The notes under the pieces: generated by a model
Database searches by the model: none
What the model was told of the DNA's origin: nothing
What the model saw: the letters and a program-made list of their open reading frames with translations, nothing else
Program-made: the position numbers and the translations under genes
From: JAAYJK01 sp964501655
GTDB lineage: Bacteria; Bacillota; Syntrophomonadia; Syntrophomonadales; Syntrophomonadaceae
Reading direction: 5' to 3'
Assembly (NCBI GenBank): GCA_964501655.1
Contig: CAZCTN010000001.1
Coordinates: forward strand, 1-64,000
DNA length: 64,000 nucleotides
In this document: positions 25,360-34,416 of the stretch, one piece after another
Position numbering within the stretch: the first letter of the stretch is position 1
Layout of the letters: every line of letters starts with the position of its first letter

Positions 25360-26226
25360 TTGCCTGGTCTTATAGCAGGGTATGATTTGTGGCAGACTAT
25401 TGTACACTGGTTTTCTGAATTAATTCAGTTCATGTATGGAGTCACAGTAATTCTGGGTCTACCCAATTATGGATTGGCAATTATACTGATTACCATCTTG
25501 ATCAAGATTATTTTGTTCCCGCTTACCCAGAAGCAAATGAAATCAATGCGGGGAATGCAGGAAATACAACCTGATGTGAAGTATGTCCAGGAAAAATTTA
25601 AAGATGAACCCGAAGTAATGCAGAAAAAAATGATGGAGTTGTATAAGGAAAAAGGCGTAAGTCCCTTTGGCGGCTGCCTTCCCCTCTTGATACAAATGCC
25701 TATTTTTATTGCATTTTATCAATCATTGATCAAGTTCGATTTTGCGGTAGCGGAACATGCCTCATTTTTTGGCATAGAGAACATAGGTCAATCAGTATCG
25801 TATTATATAGAAACCGGTAACATAATTCCCATCTATCTGCCCATCCTGGCTGCGGTTACTACCTATTTGCAGCAGCGGATTTCCATGGTCGATACCAATG
25901 ATCCGACTCAGAGAACCATGCTGTTTATGATGCCGGTTTTCATGGCTTGGATAGTATTGAAAATGCCGGCCGGCCTTCCTATTTACTGGGTAATGTTTAA
26001 TATTCTGGGTATTATACAGCAATTGTACGTTAACTGGCACAGCCAGAGGGCTAAGGCCGCCGAAGGCACCAGCATGCCCGTCGGAGATACAGTTGCCGGG
26101 AAAGAGATTACCCCGAAATCCATAGACCAGAGCGCCTCAAATAAGACAGAACAGGCAGGGAGGGAAAAAGGAGGAAAGAATAATAATGGAAGATCACGCG
26201 ATAGAAAAAAGAGGAAAAAGCGTTGA
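25360..26226 (+). CDS. yidC: Membrane protein insertase YidC/Oxa1
   Basis: 288 residues from a TTG at 25360 with AAGGAGGTG 11 nt upstream. Five hydrophobic segments; the first is near residue 20 and lacks a lipobox. The Oxa1 core has KMMELYKEKGVSPFGGCLPLLIQMPIF. The C-terminus is a long basic tail (DRKKRKKR) expected to touch the ribosome. It inserts proteins into the cytoplasmic membrane. The last 41 nt overlap jag. 25248-25359 upstream holds no recognised gene. Confidence 0.97.
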   Translation: MPGLIAGYDLWQTIVHWFSELIQFMYGVTVILGLPNYGLAIILITILIKIILFPLTQKQMKSMRGMQEIQPDVKYVQEKFKDEPEVMQKKMMELYKEKGVSPFGGCLPLLIQMPIFIAFYQSLIKFDFAVAEHASFFGIENIGQSVSYYIETGNIIPIYLPILAAVTTYLQQRISMVDTNDPTQRTMLFMMPVFMAWIVLKMPAGLPIYWVMFNILGIIQQLYVNWHSQRAKAAEGTSMPVGDTVAGKEITPKSIDQSASNKTEQAGREKGGKNNNGRSRDRKKRKKR

Positions 26227-26815
26227 TGAAGCTATTAAAGCAGCATTAGACGAGCTGGGCTGCGAGATTGATGATGTAATAATTGAAGTTGTAGAAGAGC
26301 CCAATAAAGGAATTTTAGGGATTGTCGGGAAGAAGCCTGCTATAGTTAAGGTAACGTTAAGGGATAAACCGGAAGAAGATGTGAAAAAGACCCTGGTGGA
26401 ATTACTGGACAAAATGAAGGTGGACTATAAAATAGAACGAGTCGAATGGGACAAGGAAAAAGTAAGGATAAATATCATTGGAAAAGATATGGGTCTGGTT
26501 ATTGGCAGAAAAGGTGAAACCCTTAATGCATTGCAGTACATGACCAGTCTGATTGTTAATAAAGAGCGAGATGAAAAGATCAGAATAGTGCTGGACGTAG
26601 AGGATTACCGGAGAAAAAAGGAAAAATCACTGGAGAAACTGGCATTAAAGTTATCTGACAAGGTGAAAAATACTCAGAAAAATGTAGTAATGAGACCTAT
26701 GAGCCCTCAGGAAAGAAGGATTATCCATACGGTTTTACAAGGAGATCCACAGGTTACTACATATTCAACCGGTGATGAGCCAAATCGTAAGGTAGTTATT
26801 ACCGTTAAAAAATGA
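26186..26815 (+). CDS. jag: RNA-binding protein Jag/KhpB (Jag-N, KH, R3H)
   Basis: 209 residues. The N-terminal Jag domain covers KSVDEAIKAALDELG, the KH domain has VIGRKGETLNALQYM (about residue 110) and the C-terminal R3H motif is RPMSPQERRIIH. It binds RNA together with KhpA and affects cell envelope growth and sporulation in relatives. Its start lies inside yidC with GGAGG at good spacing. A terminator follows 6 nt after the stop. Confidence 0.97.
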   Translation: MEDHAIEKRGKSVDEAIKAALDELGCEIDDVIIEVVEEPNKGILGIVGKKPAIVKVTLRDKPEEDVKKTLVELLDKMKVDYKIERVEWDKEKVRINIIGKDMGLVIGRKGETLNALQYMTSLIVNKERDEKIRIVLDVEDYRRKKEKSLEKLALKLSDKVKNTQKNVVMRPMSPQERRIIHTVLQGDPQVTTYSTGDEPNRKVVITVKK

Positions 26816-26820
26816 TATAA

Positions 26821-26846
26821 AAGACCCTTGCGAGGGTCTTTTTTTT
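26821..26846 (+). terminator. Intrinsic terminator after jag
   Basis: AAGACCCT-TGCG-AGGGTCTT with eight T residues; it ends the rpmH-jag transcription unit. Confidence 0.93.
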
Positions 26847-26947
26847 ATGATATAAACAACTGCGGAGCAGTTTCAAATAAAGCCTAAACCAGGCGGATGG
26901 CTGTTCTCCAGTAGGCGGGACTTTTTCATAACATGAGGAGTATAATC

Positions 26948-28330
26948 ATGAGGGATGATATAATAGCCGCTATCGCCACTCCTCCAGGTGAGGGCGGAAT
27001 TGCTATCGTAAGGGTTAGTGGAGAAGGAGCGATAGAAAAGATTGATCGGCTTTTCCAGGCCCGCGTCAAGGATAAAAAATTACAGGATCAGAAGCCATTT
27101 ACTTTGACTCTGGGCTGGATAAAGAGTGAGGATGGAGATATAATCGACGAAGTACTGGCGTCAACCATGAGGGCCCCACGGAGCTACACTGGTGAGGATA
27201 TGGTGGAAATTAACTGCCACGGAGGGCTCCTGGCGGCCAGAAGATGCCTGCAAAGGGTTTTGGATACCGGAATAAGGATAGCCGAGCCAGGTGAATATAC
27301 CCGGAGGGCTTTCCTGAGCGGTAAAATGGATGCCTCCCAGGCAGAAGCAGTTATTGACATAATTAGAGCTAAATCTGATCGAGGACTTAGGTTGGCCATG
27401 AAGCAATTGGAGGGAAAAAACAGTGAGTATGTTGGACAACTGGAAGAGTTGCTTATGGAAGCAAATATGCTGGTTGAAGCAACCATTGATTTTTCCGAGG
27501 ACGTGGGTGAGTTAAATTATCCCCGGGTCAGAGAGTTGCTGGAGAGAACCAGGACCGGGATAGAGAAGATGTTAAGGGCCGGAGAACTGGGGGATGTTTA
27601 CCGGGAGGGGATTAGTGTTGCCATATGTGGAAAACCCAATGTGGGAAAATCCAGCTTGTTAAACGCCCTGCTGAGGAAAGAAAGAGCTATTGTTACTGAT
27701 ATACCAGGGACTACCAGGGATGTGATAGAAGAATACATCAGCATCAAAGGCATCCCGGTGAAGATAATTGATACAGCCGGGATAAGAGCGACAGCAGATA
27801 TAGTGGAACAGATAGGTATAAACAAGGCCCAGGAAGCTATTCGGAATGCGGAACTGGTAATATTTCTGTTGGACATTGAAGCAGGTATGACCGAAGAGGA
27901 TAGGATGATTTATCGTGGACTGGAAAATCAAGAGCGGGTCATTGTCTTGGTGAACAAGGATGATCTGCAAGCAAAGAATATCACTGCCCATGATATAAGG
28001 CAGGAATTTCCTGGATTAGATGTGATATGGGCCTCGATTAAAGAAGATGTTGGAATGGAAGAATTGGCTGAAATAATAGCCAAGAAGGCTGTAGCAGGAT
28101 TGGTAGATATTGATCAGTTGGAATTTACGGTGAATCTTCGCCAGAAGGAAAACCTGCTGGCAGCCCGGAAATATATCCAGGAGGCCCTGGATGCCATGGA
28201 ACAGGTTCCCCTGGATTGTCTGGGAGTGGATCTGCAGGATGCTATGGCCAGCCTGGGACAGATTACCGGCAGGGACTTGAAAGAGGAGAGCATAGAGAGG
28301 ATTTTCCAGGAATTTTGTATAGGAAAATAA
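26948..28330 (+). CDS. mnmE: tRNA modification GTPase MnmE
   Basis: 460 residues. I chose the ATG at 26948 (GAGGAG 8 nt upstream; MRDDIIAAIATPPGEGGIA is the family start) over one five codons earlier. The G domain has GKPNVGKSS (about residue 227), DIPGTTRD, DTAGIR and NKDD. The C-terminus ends in FCIGK, the cysteine motif essential for activity. With MnmG it makes the (carboxymethyl)aminomethyl group on U34 of several tRNAs. Confidence 0.99.
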   Translation: MRDDIIAAIATPPGEGGIAIVRVSGEGAIEKIDRLFQARVKDKKLQDQKPFTLTLGWIKSEDGDIIDEVLASTMRAPRSYTGEDMVEINCHGGLLAARRCLQRVLDTGIRIAEPGEYTRRAFLSGKMDASQAEAVIDIIRAKSDRGLRLAMKQLEGKNSEYVGQLEELLMEANMLVEATIDFSEDVGELNYPRVRELLERTRTGIEKMLRAGELGDVYREGISVAICGKPNVGKSSLLNALLRKERAIVTDIPGTTRDVIEEYISIKGIPVKIIDTAGIRATADIVEQIGINKAQEAIRNAELVIFLLDIEAGMTEEDRMIYRGLENQERVIVLVNKDDLQAKNITAHDIRQEFPGLDVIWASIKEDVGMEELAEIIAKKAVAGLVDIDQLEFTVNLRQKENLLAARKYIQEALDAMEQVPLDCLGVDLQDAMASLGQITGRDLKEESIERIFQEFCIGK

Positions 28331-28363
28331 ACAGCGAGCATAAGATCGAGAGCGGAGGAAAAA

Positions 28364-30238
28364 ATGATATATGGTGCCGGGAGTTATGAAGTTATAGTGA
28401 TTGGAGCAGGACATGCCGGGTGCGAAGCGGCTTTGGCCTCTGCTCGTATAGGCTGTAAGACATTGCTCTGTACCCTGAGCATGGAGCATATAGCATTAAT
28501 GCCCTGCAATCCTTCTATTGGAGGGCCGGCCAAAGCCCAGGTCGTCAGGGAGATCGATGCCTTGGGTGGAGAAATGGCGGTAAATATTGATAAATCCCAA
28601 CTGCAAATGCGAATAATCAATACGGGAAAAGGGCCGGCTGTGCAAGCCTTAAGAGCCCAGGCAGATAAGATGGAATATTATCGGGAGATGCTAAAAACTC
28701 TTCTGGCCCAGGATAACCTCGACGTTTTAATGGCTGAAGTCAATGAAATAGAAACCTGCAATAATCGTATAACCGGGGTAGTTACCAAAACCGGGGCCAG
28801 ATTTGATTGCCGCGCGGTGATTATAACCTCGGGCACCTATTTAAAAGGACGGATTATAATTGGAGACGTGATGTACGATGGCGGACCGGGCAACCAGTTT
28901 CCCGCTCAGAATTTATCAGCTAGTCTGCTGGACCATGGGATTGAGCTAGGAAGATTCAAAACCGGTACCCCTCCTCGCATTAACCGGAGAACAGTTGATT
29001 TTTCAAAAATGATTGAACAGCCTGGAGACCAGCGGCCTTTAACCTTTTCCTATATTAGTCCCCGCATAAAACGTCCTCAGATCTCCTGCTGGTTAACCCA
29101 CAGCACGGCGGAGACCCACCGGATCGTAATGGATAACATAGACAGGGCACCTTTATTCAGTGGAGTTATAAAAAGCCGAGGGCCCCGGTATTGTCCATCC
29201 TTTGAAGACAAAGTGGTTCGTTTTGCCCATAAGGATGCCCACCAGCTTTTTGTTGAACCAGAGGGCAGGAGTACCGACGAGATGTATGTACAGGGGTTGA
29301 ATACCAGTTTGCCGGAAGACGTGCAAATGGACGTACTAAGGAGCATACCCGGCTTGGAAAATGTCCGTATCATTAGAACCGGGTATGCTATTGAATATGA
29401 TTATGTTCCGCCATCCCAGCTAAAACTGAGCCTGGAGACCAAGAGGATTGAAGGACTGTTTACCGCCGGACAGATCAACGGAACTTCAGGATATGAGGAA
29501 GCAGCCGCTCAGGGATTGGTGGCGGGAATTAATGCTGCCCTGAGAATTAAAGAAAAAGAGCCATTTATTTTGAAGAGAAACGAATCCTATATAGGGGTGC
29601 TGGCAGATGATCTGGTGAGCAAAGAAATAGATGAGCCATATCGCCTGTTAACATCGCGGGCGGAATACAGGCTGCTTTTAAGGCAGGACAATGCGGACCT
29701 AAGGCTTACCGAAAAGGGACGGAAGATAGGACTGGTGGATGATCGTCGCTGGAATTTGTTTAACCGTAAAATGGATGCCCTGGAAAACACCCGCAGCCTG
29801 TTTTACTCCAGAACGTTTACCCCGGCAGACCGGCAGATGTCGGATTTCCTGACCGGTAAAAATAGCGCCCCCTTGAAGGACCGGGTGTCACTGTGGGATT
29901 TGCTCAAGCGGCCGGAAATAGGGCTGGAGGATTTACAGGCTATGAATTGGATTGATGAAATCGAACCGGAAATTGCAGAACAAATAGAGATACAATCAAA
30001 ATACCAGGGTTATATCGCTAAACAACAGGAGCAGGTCAGAAAGTTTGAAAAAATGGAAAACCGGAAAATTCCTGAAGATCTGGAGTACGATGATATCTAT
30101 GGCCTGGCCAATGAAGCCCGGCAGAGACTGAAAGAAGTCAAACCAGCTTCAATGGGGCAGGCATCCAGGGTTACCGGGGTCAATCCGGCTGATATTAATG
30201 TTTTATATATTTATTTGGAAAAGAAAAGAAGGAATTAA
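28364..30238 (+). CDS. mnmG: tRNA uridine-5-carboxymethylaminomethyl modification enzyme MnmG
   Basis: 624 residues. The N-terminal FAD site is VIGAGHAGCEAA; the other family blocks are NPSIGGPAKAQVVREIDALGG-like and TGTPPRI. FAD-dependent partner of MnmE in U34 modification. It lies 33 nt after mnmE, with GGAGG before its ATG, and 8 nt before rsmG; the three form one unit. Confidence 0.99.
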   Translation: MIYGAGSYEVIVIGAGHAGCEAALASARIGCKTLLCTLSMEHIALMPCNPSIGGPAKAQVVREIDALGGEMAVNIDKSQLQMRIINTGKGPAVQALRAQADKMEYYREMLKTLLAQDNLDVLMAEVNEIETCNNRITGVVTKTGARFDCRAVIITSGTYLKGRIIIGDVMYDGGPGNQFPAQNLSASLLDHGIELGRFKTGTPPRINRRTVDFSKMIEQPGDQRPLTFSYISPRIKRPQISCWLTHSTAETHRIVMDNIDRAPLFSGVIKSRGPRYCPSFEDKVVRFAHKDAHQLFVEPEGRSTDEMYVQGLNTSLPEDVQMDVLRSIPGLENVRIIRTGYAIEYDYVPPSQLKLSLETKRIEGLFTAGQINGTSGYEEAAAQGLVAGINAALRIKEKEPFILKRNESYIGVLADDLVSKEIDEPYRLLTSRAEYRLLLRQDNADLRLTEKGRKIGLVDDRRWNLFNRKMDALENTRSLFYSRTFTPADRQMSDFLTGKNSAPLKDRVSLWDLLKRPEIGLEDLQAMNWIDEIEPEIAEQIEIQSKYQGYIAKQQEQVRKFEKMENRKIPEDLEYDDIYGLANEARQRLKEVKPASMGQASRVTGVNPADINVLYIYLEKKRRN

Positions 30239-30246
30239 CCAGCTCC

Positions 30247-30894
30247 ATGGAAAATAATGTAAAGATATACAAAGAATATTTATTGGCAGCTAACCAAAAA
30301 ATCAATCTGGTCAGCAGGCGATCAGCGGAAAACGAGATCGACCTGCACATAGAAGACAGCCTGAAGATTTTCGACCACTGGACGATTTCGAACCAGCAGA
30401 TAGTTGATATTGGCAGCGGGGCTGGTTTTCCTGGGTTAATAATGGCTGTTGCCGATGTCCGGAACCAGTATACCTTGTTGGAGTCGGATCTGAAGAAGCA
30501 TAAGTTTTTAGAAGAGGTATCAGTACTGCTTAAACTGCAGCATGTGCAGGTAATTAGGGATCGGGCAGAGAATATTGGACAGCAGGAGTCCTATCGAGAG
30601 AAATTTGACGCTGTTACCAGTCGAGGGGTGGCCGCCATGAGAGTGGTTTTGGAGTATTGCTTGCCCTTGGTCCGAGTAGGAGGTGCAGTCTTTCTTTGGA
30701 AAGGCCCCAGGTATAAGGAAGAGATGGAGGAAGCCGGGAACGCCCTGCAACTGTTGGGAGGAAGGGTTGAAGAGATACATCTCTACAATATCGGAAGCGA
30801 TCGCCAGAGGGCTATTTTGCAGGTGAGGAAGATTCATTCCACCCCGGAAAAGTATCCCCGCAGAACCGGTTTACCCAACAAACGCCCGTTATAA
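30247..30894 (+). CDS. rsmG: 16S rRNA (guanine527-N7)-methyltransferase RsmG
   Basis: 215 residues, short at the N-terminus compared with some relatives (starts MENNVKIYKEYLLAANQKINLVS). The SAM-binding motif VDIGSGAGFPGL lies near residue 57. It methylates G527 in 16S rRNA. It follows mnmG directly, as is usual near origins. The 183 bp that follow before noc show no gene. Confidence 0.97.
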   Translation: MENNVKIYKEYLLAANQKINLVSRRSAENEIDLHIEDSLKIFDHWTISNQQIVDIGSGAGFPGLIMAVADVRNQYTLLESDLKKHKFLEEVSVLLKLQHVQVIRDRAENIGQQESYREKFDAVTSRGVAAMRVVLEYCLPLVRVGGAVFLWKGPRYKEEMEEAGNALQLLGGRVEEIHLYNIGSDRQRAILQVRKIHSTPEKYPRRTGLPNKRPL

Positions 30895-31077
30895 CGAGGC
30901 AGGGGGAAGAAACTGCGGGGCATCCAAATGATGCTCTAAACCAGGCAAGAAAAAGTTCCGCTTCTTAAAATGGAAGGGTTTTGGTTAAAAAGAAGTGGCG
31001 ATTTCCAGGTTCACGCCGTATTACAGCGGATGGTGGTGCTGGCAGGGCACTTCCGGTGCTTAAAAGGAGTTAGGTAA

Positions 31078-31938
31078 ATGAGTAAAAGAAACTGGCCCTG
31101 GATGGGAGAGAAGAGCAAAAACGTGGAAATAGTCAACCTTCCTCTGGAGAAGATACATCGAAATCCCTATCAGCCCCGACATGAGTTTGATGAAAATGAA
31201 TTGATTGATCTGGCCAAATCTATCCGTGCCTATGGCTTGATACAGCCGATAATAGTCAGGGAGGCAGAAGAGGGGTTTCAGATCGTTGCAGGAGAGCGAA
31301 GATATCGAGCCTGTTGCATGCTCGGAATGAAGGATATATCTGCGATTGTTCAGGAAATGAACGATGAAAAGGCAGCCGCAGTATCATTGATTGAAAACAT
31401 TCAGCGCAAGGAATTAAATTATTTTGAAGAAGCAAATGCCTACAGCATTTTATTAAACCAATTTGGCATGACTCAGGATGAGTTAGCTCGTAAAATAGGG
31501 AGAAGTCAATCAGCAATTGCAAATAAATTGCGTATTTTAAGGCTGCCCGATGAGGTTAAAGAAATTATAGATCCGGCCATGGTAAGCGAGAGGCATACCA
31601 GAGCTTTGCTGAAAATAAACAATTCAGAGACCCAGATAGAAATATTAAACAAGATAATAGAAAGAGAATTAACGGTTAAGGAAACCGAGGAACTTGTAGA
31701 AAAACTGAGCCGAAACAATATTCCCGGAGCTGGCAAAAGGGAAAGCAGCAGCCAGAATGTTTCTATGATCATACGCGATGCCAGAATATTTCTCAATACT
31801 ATCCGGGAGACCATTAAGCGTGCTCGCCAAACCGGGGTGGATATCATAATGGAAGAGAGAGACCTGGAGGATGAGTATGAGATCACTATTAAAATAGCCA
31901 AGAGCAAAAAGAACCTGCGCAAAATGAATGGGATATGA
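31078..31938 (+). CDS. noc: Nucleoid occlusion protein Noc (ParB-like CTPase)
   Basis: 286 residues. It begins with a short amphipathic, tryptophan-containing stretch (MSKRNWPWMGE) like the membrane-targeting helix of Noc. The ParB-type CTP-binding part has GERRYRA (about residue 71) and ENIQRKELN. In the helix-turn-helix, RSQSAIANKLRIL carries the Asn-Lys combination seen in Noc, where the ParB at 33249 has RSHIANTVRIL. Noc keeps division away from the chromosome after binding NBS sites; a perfect NBS is at 43046-43061. Naming as Noc rather than a second ParB rests on these residues and on its place next to rsmG. Confidence 0.92.
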   Translation: MSKRNWPWMGEKSKNVEIVNLPLEKIHRNPYQPRHEFDENELIDLAKSIRAYGLIQPIIVREAEEGFQIVAGERRYRACCMLGMKDISAIVQEMNDEKAAAVSLIENIQRKELNYFEEANAYSILLNQFGMTQDELARKIGRSQSAIANKLRILRLPDEVKEIIDPAMVSERHTRALLKINNSETQIEILNKIIERELTVKETEELVEKLSRNNIPGAGKRESSSQNVSMIIRDARIFLNTIRETIKRARQTGVDIIMEERDLEDEYEITIKIAKSKKNLRKMNGI

Positions 31939-32191
31939 TCCAATCCTACAGGCTCTAGAAAAAATAGAACTGGACAAGCCAGTCCGAGTTTTTCTGGGGA
32001 AACGAAAAAGACTTATAATCAAGAAGTCCGCCCAACAGCGGGCTTTTGCTTTGACCAGCACGAAAAGCCCAGATAATGGCAAAAGCCTCTGGAGCCGGGG
32101 AGGACAAGAATCGAATGAGGCAACATGGCAAGTAAGAAAAAAATACGTACAGGAAATAAGTAGTTTTTAATCTATTAATATACATCTTTGA
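31939..32191 (+). other. Intergenic stretch between noc and the parA promoter region
   Basis: Apart from the terminator at 32024-32047 I see no gene here. Short frames lack ribosome-binding sites. Confidence 0.4.
32024..32047 (+). terminator. Intrinsic terminator after noc
   Basis: AAGTCCGC / GCGGGCTT stem (one G-U pair) followed by TTTTGC, 86 nt after the noc stop. Confidence 0.7.
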
Positions 32192-32494
32192 TATAATAAC
32201 AGATAGAAAATGCGAAATAGAATTCCGCAACAAATTAAAGTAATTGAAAGATATGGTTGTTGAGCAGCGGGCAGATCAGCCGAATCTCCTGCCGATAGCC
32301 AGTAAATGGAAGGGCTGGAAAGAGGGTGAAGACGTCTCCCGCTGATGTAAGGGGTCGGGGGCCTATTAACCAAACCGGCAGGGGCATCTTGCAGGGGAGG
32401 GTTGAACCGGCTGCACAGTATTTTATAGGATTTAACCGTAGTCGTACGATAGAAGCAGGATTGAATGGTAAACAAGAGAGGTGAATTGGCAGGA
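32192..32494 (+). promoter_or_regulatory. Long leader of parA with a folded segment
   Basis: A TATAAT box stands at 32192-32197 (no good -35). The roughly 290-nt leader that follows contains an 80-nt segment closed by CAGCGGG (32265-32271) and CCCGCTG (32338-32344), with AGCC...GGCT inside it. No coding frame is convincing. The role is unknown. Confidence 0.35.
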
Positions 32495-33256
32495 ATGACT
32501 AAAATTGTTGCAGTAGCTAATCAGAAAGGTGGAGTAGGAAAAACTACCACTGCTATCAACCTGGCTGCTTGTATTGCCTTAAAAGGGTATAAAACCCTGG
32601 TTATTGACAGCGACCCACAGGGAAATGCCAGCAGCGGCTTGGGGGTTAACCGTGATCGGCTTCGGTACTGTATCTATGATCTGATTATTAATAGAGTGCC
32701 GGTACAGGAAGTTATCTGCAGCACCAGAATAAAAAACCTGGACATCATCCCTGCTACAATTCAATTGGCCGGAGCTGAGGTAGAACTGGCAGCCCGGGAC
32801 AGTCGCGAGAATTATCTTAAGGACGCTATCCAGAGTATTACAAGTAGGTATGATTGGATTGTAATAGATTGCCCCCCCTCCCTGGGCATATTAACCCTGA
32901 ATGCGCTTAATGCCGCGGAATCTGTGATTATCCCGTTACAATGTGAGTATTATGCCCTGGAGGGGCTGAGCCAGCTCATAAATACTATATCTTTGGTGAA
33001 GAAGAGAATGAACCGGGATCTAAGAATAGAGGGGATAGTGTTTACCATGTTTGATGCCAGAACCAACCTTTCTATTCAGGTGGTGGATCAAGTCAAGAGT
33101 CATTTTAAAAGACAGGTCTATCGGACCATAATACCTAGAAATGTGCGCTTGAGCGAGGCGCCCAGCCATGGCAAGCCTATAGTGATTTATGATCCCCGCT
33201 CCAGAGGCGCCGAAGTATACCAGGATTTAGCGGTGGAGGTGTTAAAACGTGCCTAA
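32495..33256 (+). CDS. parA: Chromosome partitioning ATPase ParA/Soj
   Basis: 253 residues from the ATG at 32495; a frame ten codons longer exists (ATG at 32465), but MTKIVAVANQKGGVGKTTT is the family start. The deviant Walker A KGGVGKTTT is at residues 11-19; DSDPQGNAS and DCPPSLG follow. It moves or releases origins together with ParB bound at parS, and in Firmicutes it also acts on DnaA. Its last 8 nt overlap parB. Confidence 0.98.
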   Translation: MTKIVAVANQKGGVGKTTTAINLAACIALKGYKTLVIDSDPQGNASSGLGVNRDRLRYCIYDLIINRVPVQEVICSTRIKNLDIIPATIQLAGAEVELAARDSRENYLKDAIQSITSRYDWIVIDCPPSLGILTLNALNAAESVIIPLQCEYYALEGLSQLINTISLVKKRMNRDLRIEGIVFTMFDARTNLSIQVVDQVKSHFKRQVYRTIIPRNVRLSEAPSHGKPIVIYDPRSRGAEVYQDLAVEVLKRA

Positions 33257-34100
33257 AAGGGAGAGAGGTTTGGGCAGGGGGCTGGAAGCGCTTTTGTCAA
33301 ACCAGAATCAGATTTTTGATGGTGAACAGATGCAGGAGATAGACATCAAACAGATTCAAGCCAGGGCAGATCAACCTCGGACCATGTTTAATGAGGAGAC
33401 TCTGAATGAACTGGCGGATTCCATTAAAGAACATGGGATGCTTCAGCCCATATTGGTTAAGAAAGAGGGAAGCGGGTATCAGATAATTGCCGGGGAAAGA
33501 AGATGGAGGGCAGCCCAAATAGCCGGATTAGATTCGATTCCCGTGATAATTAAAGAAATCGGCGAACTAGAAGCTGCCGAAATCGCACTAATTGAAAACC
33601 TTCAGCGCGATGATTTAACTGTAGTTGAGGAAGCCAAAGCCTACAGGAAAATGATGAGTAATCATGCCTATACTCAGGAAGGCCTGTCAGGCCGTATTGG
33701 AAAAAGCAGATCACATATAGCCAATACAGTAAGAATACTCACCCTGCCAGAGCAGGTATTACACTTATTGGAAGAGCGAAAACTAACCGCGGGGCATGCC
33801 CGGGCGCTGCTGGCTATTAGGAATGAAAAAGATCAAATACGGATGGCGATGGATATTGTGGAGGAAAAAGCTTCCGTAAGGCAAATTGAAAAGCGGGTTA
33901 AAGGCAAGAAGCGCCGGAACAGTGACATCTTGGCCGCAGAGCCGGGGAAGACCGCGGAGTTGCGTGACCTGGAAGAGAAACTGCAAGTCTGCCTGGGAAC
34001 CAGAACCGAAGTTGCTGCCGGCCAAAAGGGCGGAAGGATCATAATTGAATATTATAACCTGGAAGACCTGGAGAGAATTTGTGATATTATAGGCATATAA
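33249..34100 (+). CDS. parB: Chromosome partitioning protein ParB/Spo0J
   Basis: 283 residues, GTG start at 33249 inside the end of parA. The N-terminal ParA-stimulating peptide RGLGRGLEALL is intact. The CTP-binding part has GERRWRA, then ENLQRDDL, and the helix-turn-helix is RIGKSRSHIANTVRIL. It spreads from parS as a CTP-dependent clamp. A perfect parS is 17 bp behind its stop. Confidence 0.98.
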   Translation: MPKRERGLGRGLEALLSNQNQIFDGEQMQEIDIKQIQARADQPRTMFNEETLNELADSIKEHGMLQPILVKKEGSGYQIIAGERRWRAAQIAGLDSIPVIIKEIGELEAAEIALIENLQRDDLTVVEEAKAYRKMMSNHAYTQEGLSGRIGKSRSHIANTVRILTLPEQVLHLLEERKLTAGHARALLAIRNEKDQIRMAMDIVEEKASVRQIEKRVKGKKRRNSDILAAEPGKTAELRDLEEKLQVCLGTRTEVAAGQKGGRIIIEYYNLEDLERICDIIGI

Positions 34101-34116
34101 CAACATCCGGCAGAAA

Positions 34117-34132
34117 TGTTTCACGTGAAACA
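34117..34132. other. parS site
   Basis: A perfect 16-bp palindrome TGTTTCACGTGAAACA identical to the canonical ParB-binding sequence, directly behind parB. Only this copy was noticed in the window. Confidence 0.97.
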
Positions 34133-34416
34133 TTCAACTTCAAACGGGAACCGGGGATAGAGAAAATTGGACGAGCAGATGTGATAACAGGGAAAGGCCG
34201 GGAGAAAGGTAGCCGGGCTGGACATTTTAATACGCTTACAAGAGGCATCCCCTTGGCAACAGACAGGGGATGTTCTCCGCCAGGAGAGGAAACAGCAAGA
34301 AGGAGTCGACCGGTAAAGGCGGGAGGAGATTCTCTAAACAGAGGTGGCCCTGGCTATACAGCTGACCCTGCCGCGTTAAGACACAAATGATGATATCAAA
34401 CGATCCGAGGGCAAAG
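34133..34416 (+). other. Intergenic stretch behind parS
   Basis: A hairpin CATCCCCT / AGGGGATG (34246-34272) lacks a T-run. A 69-codon frame at 34181 has no family likeness and looks spurious. I see no promoter with certainty. Confidence 0.4.

Noticed and set aside
34181..34390. Small frame behind parS
   Set aside because: Arginine- and glycine-rich chance translation without family or convincing ribosome-binding site; probably non-coding leader.
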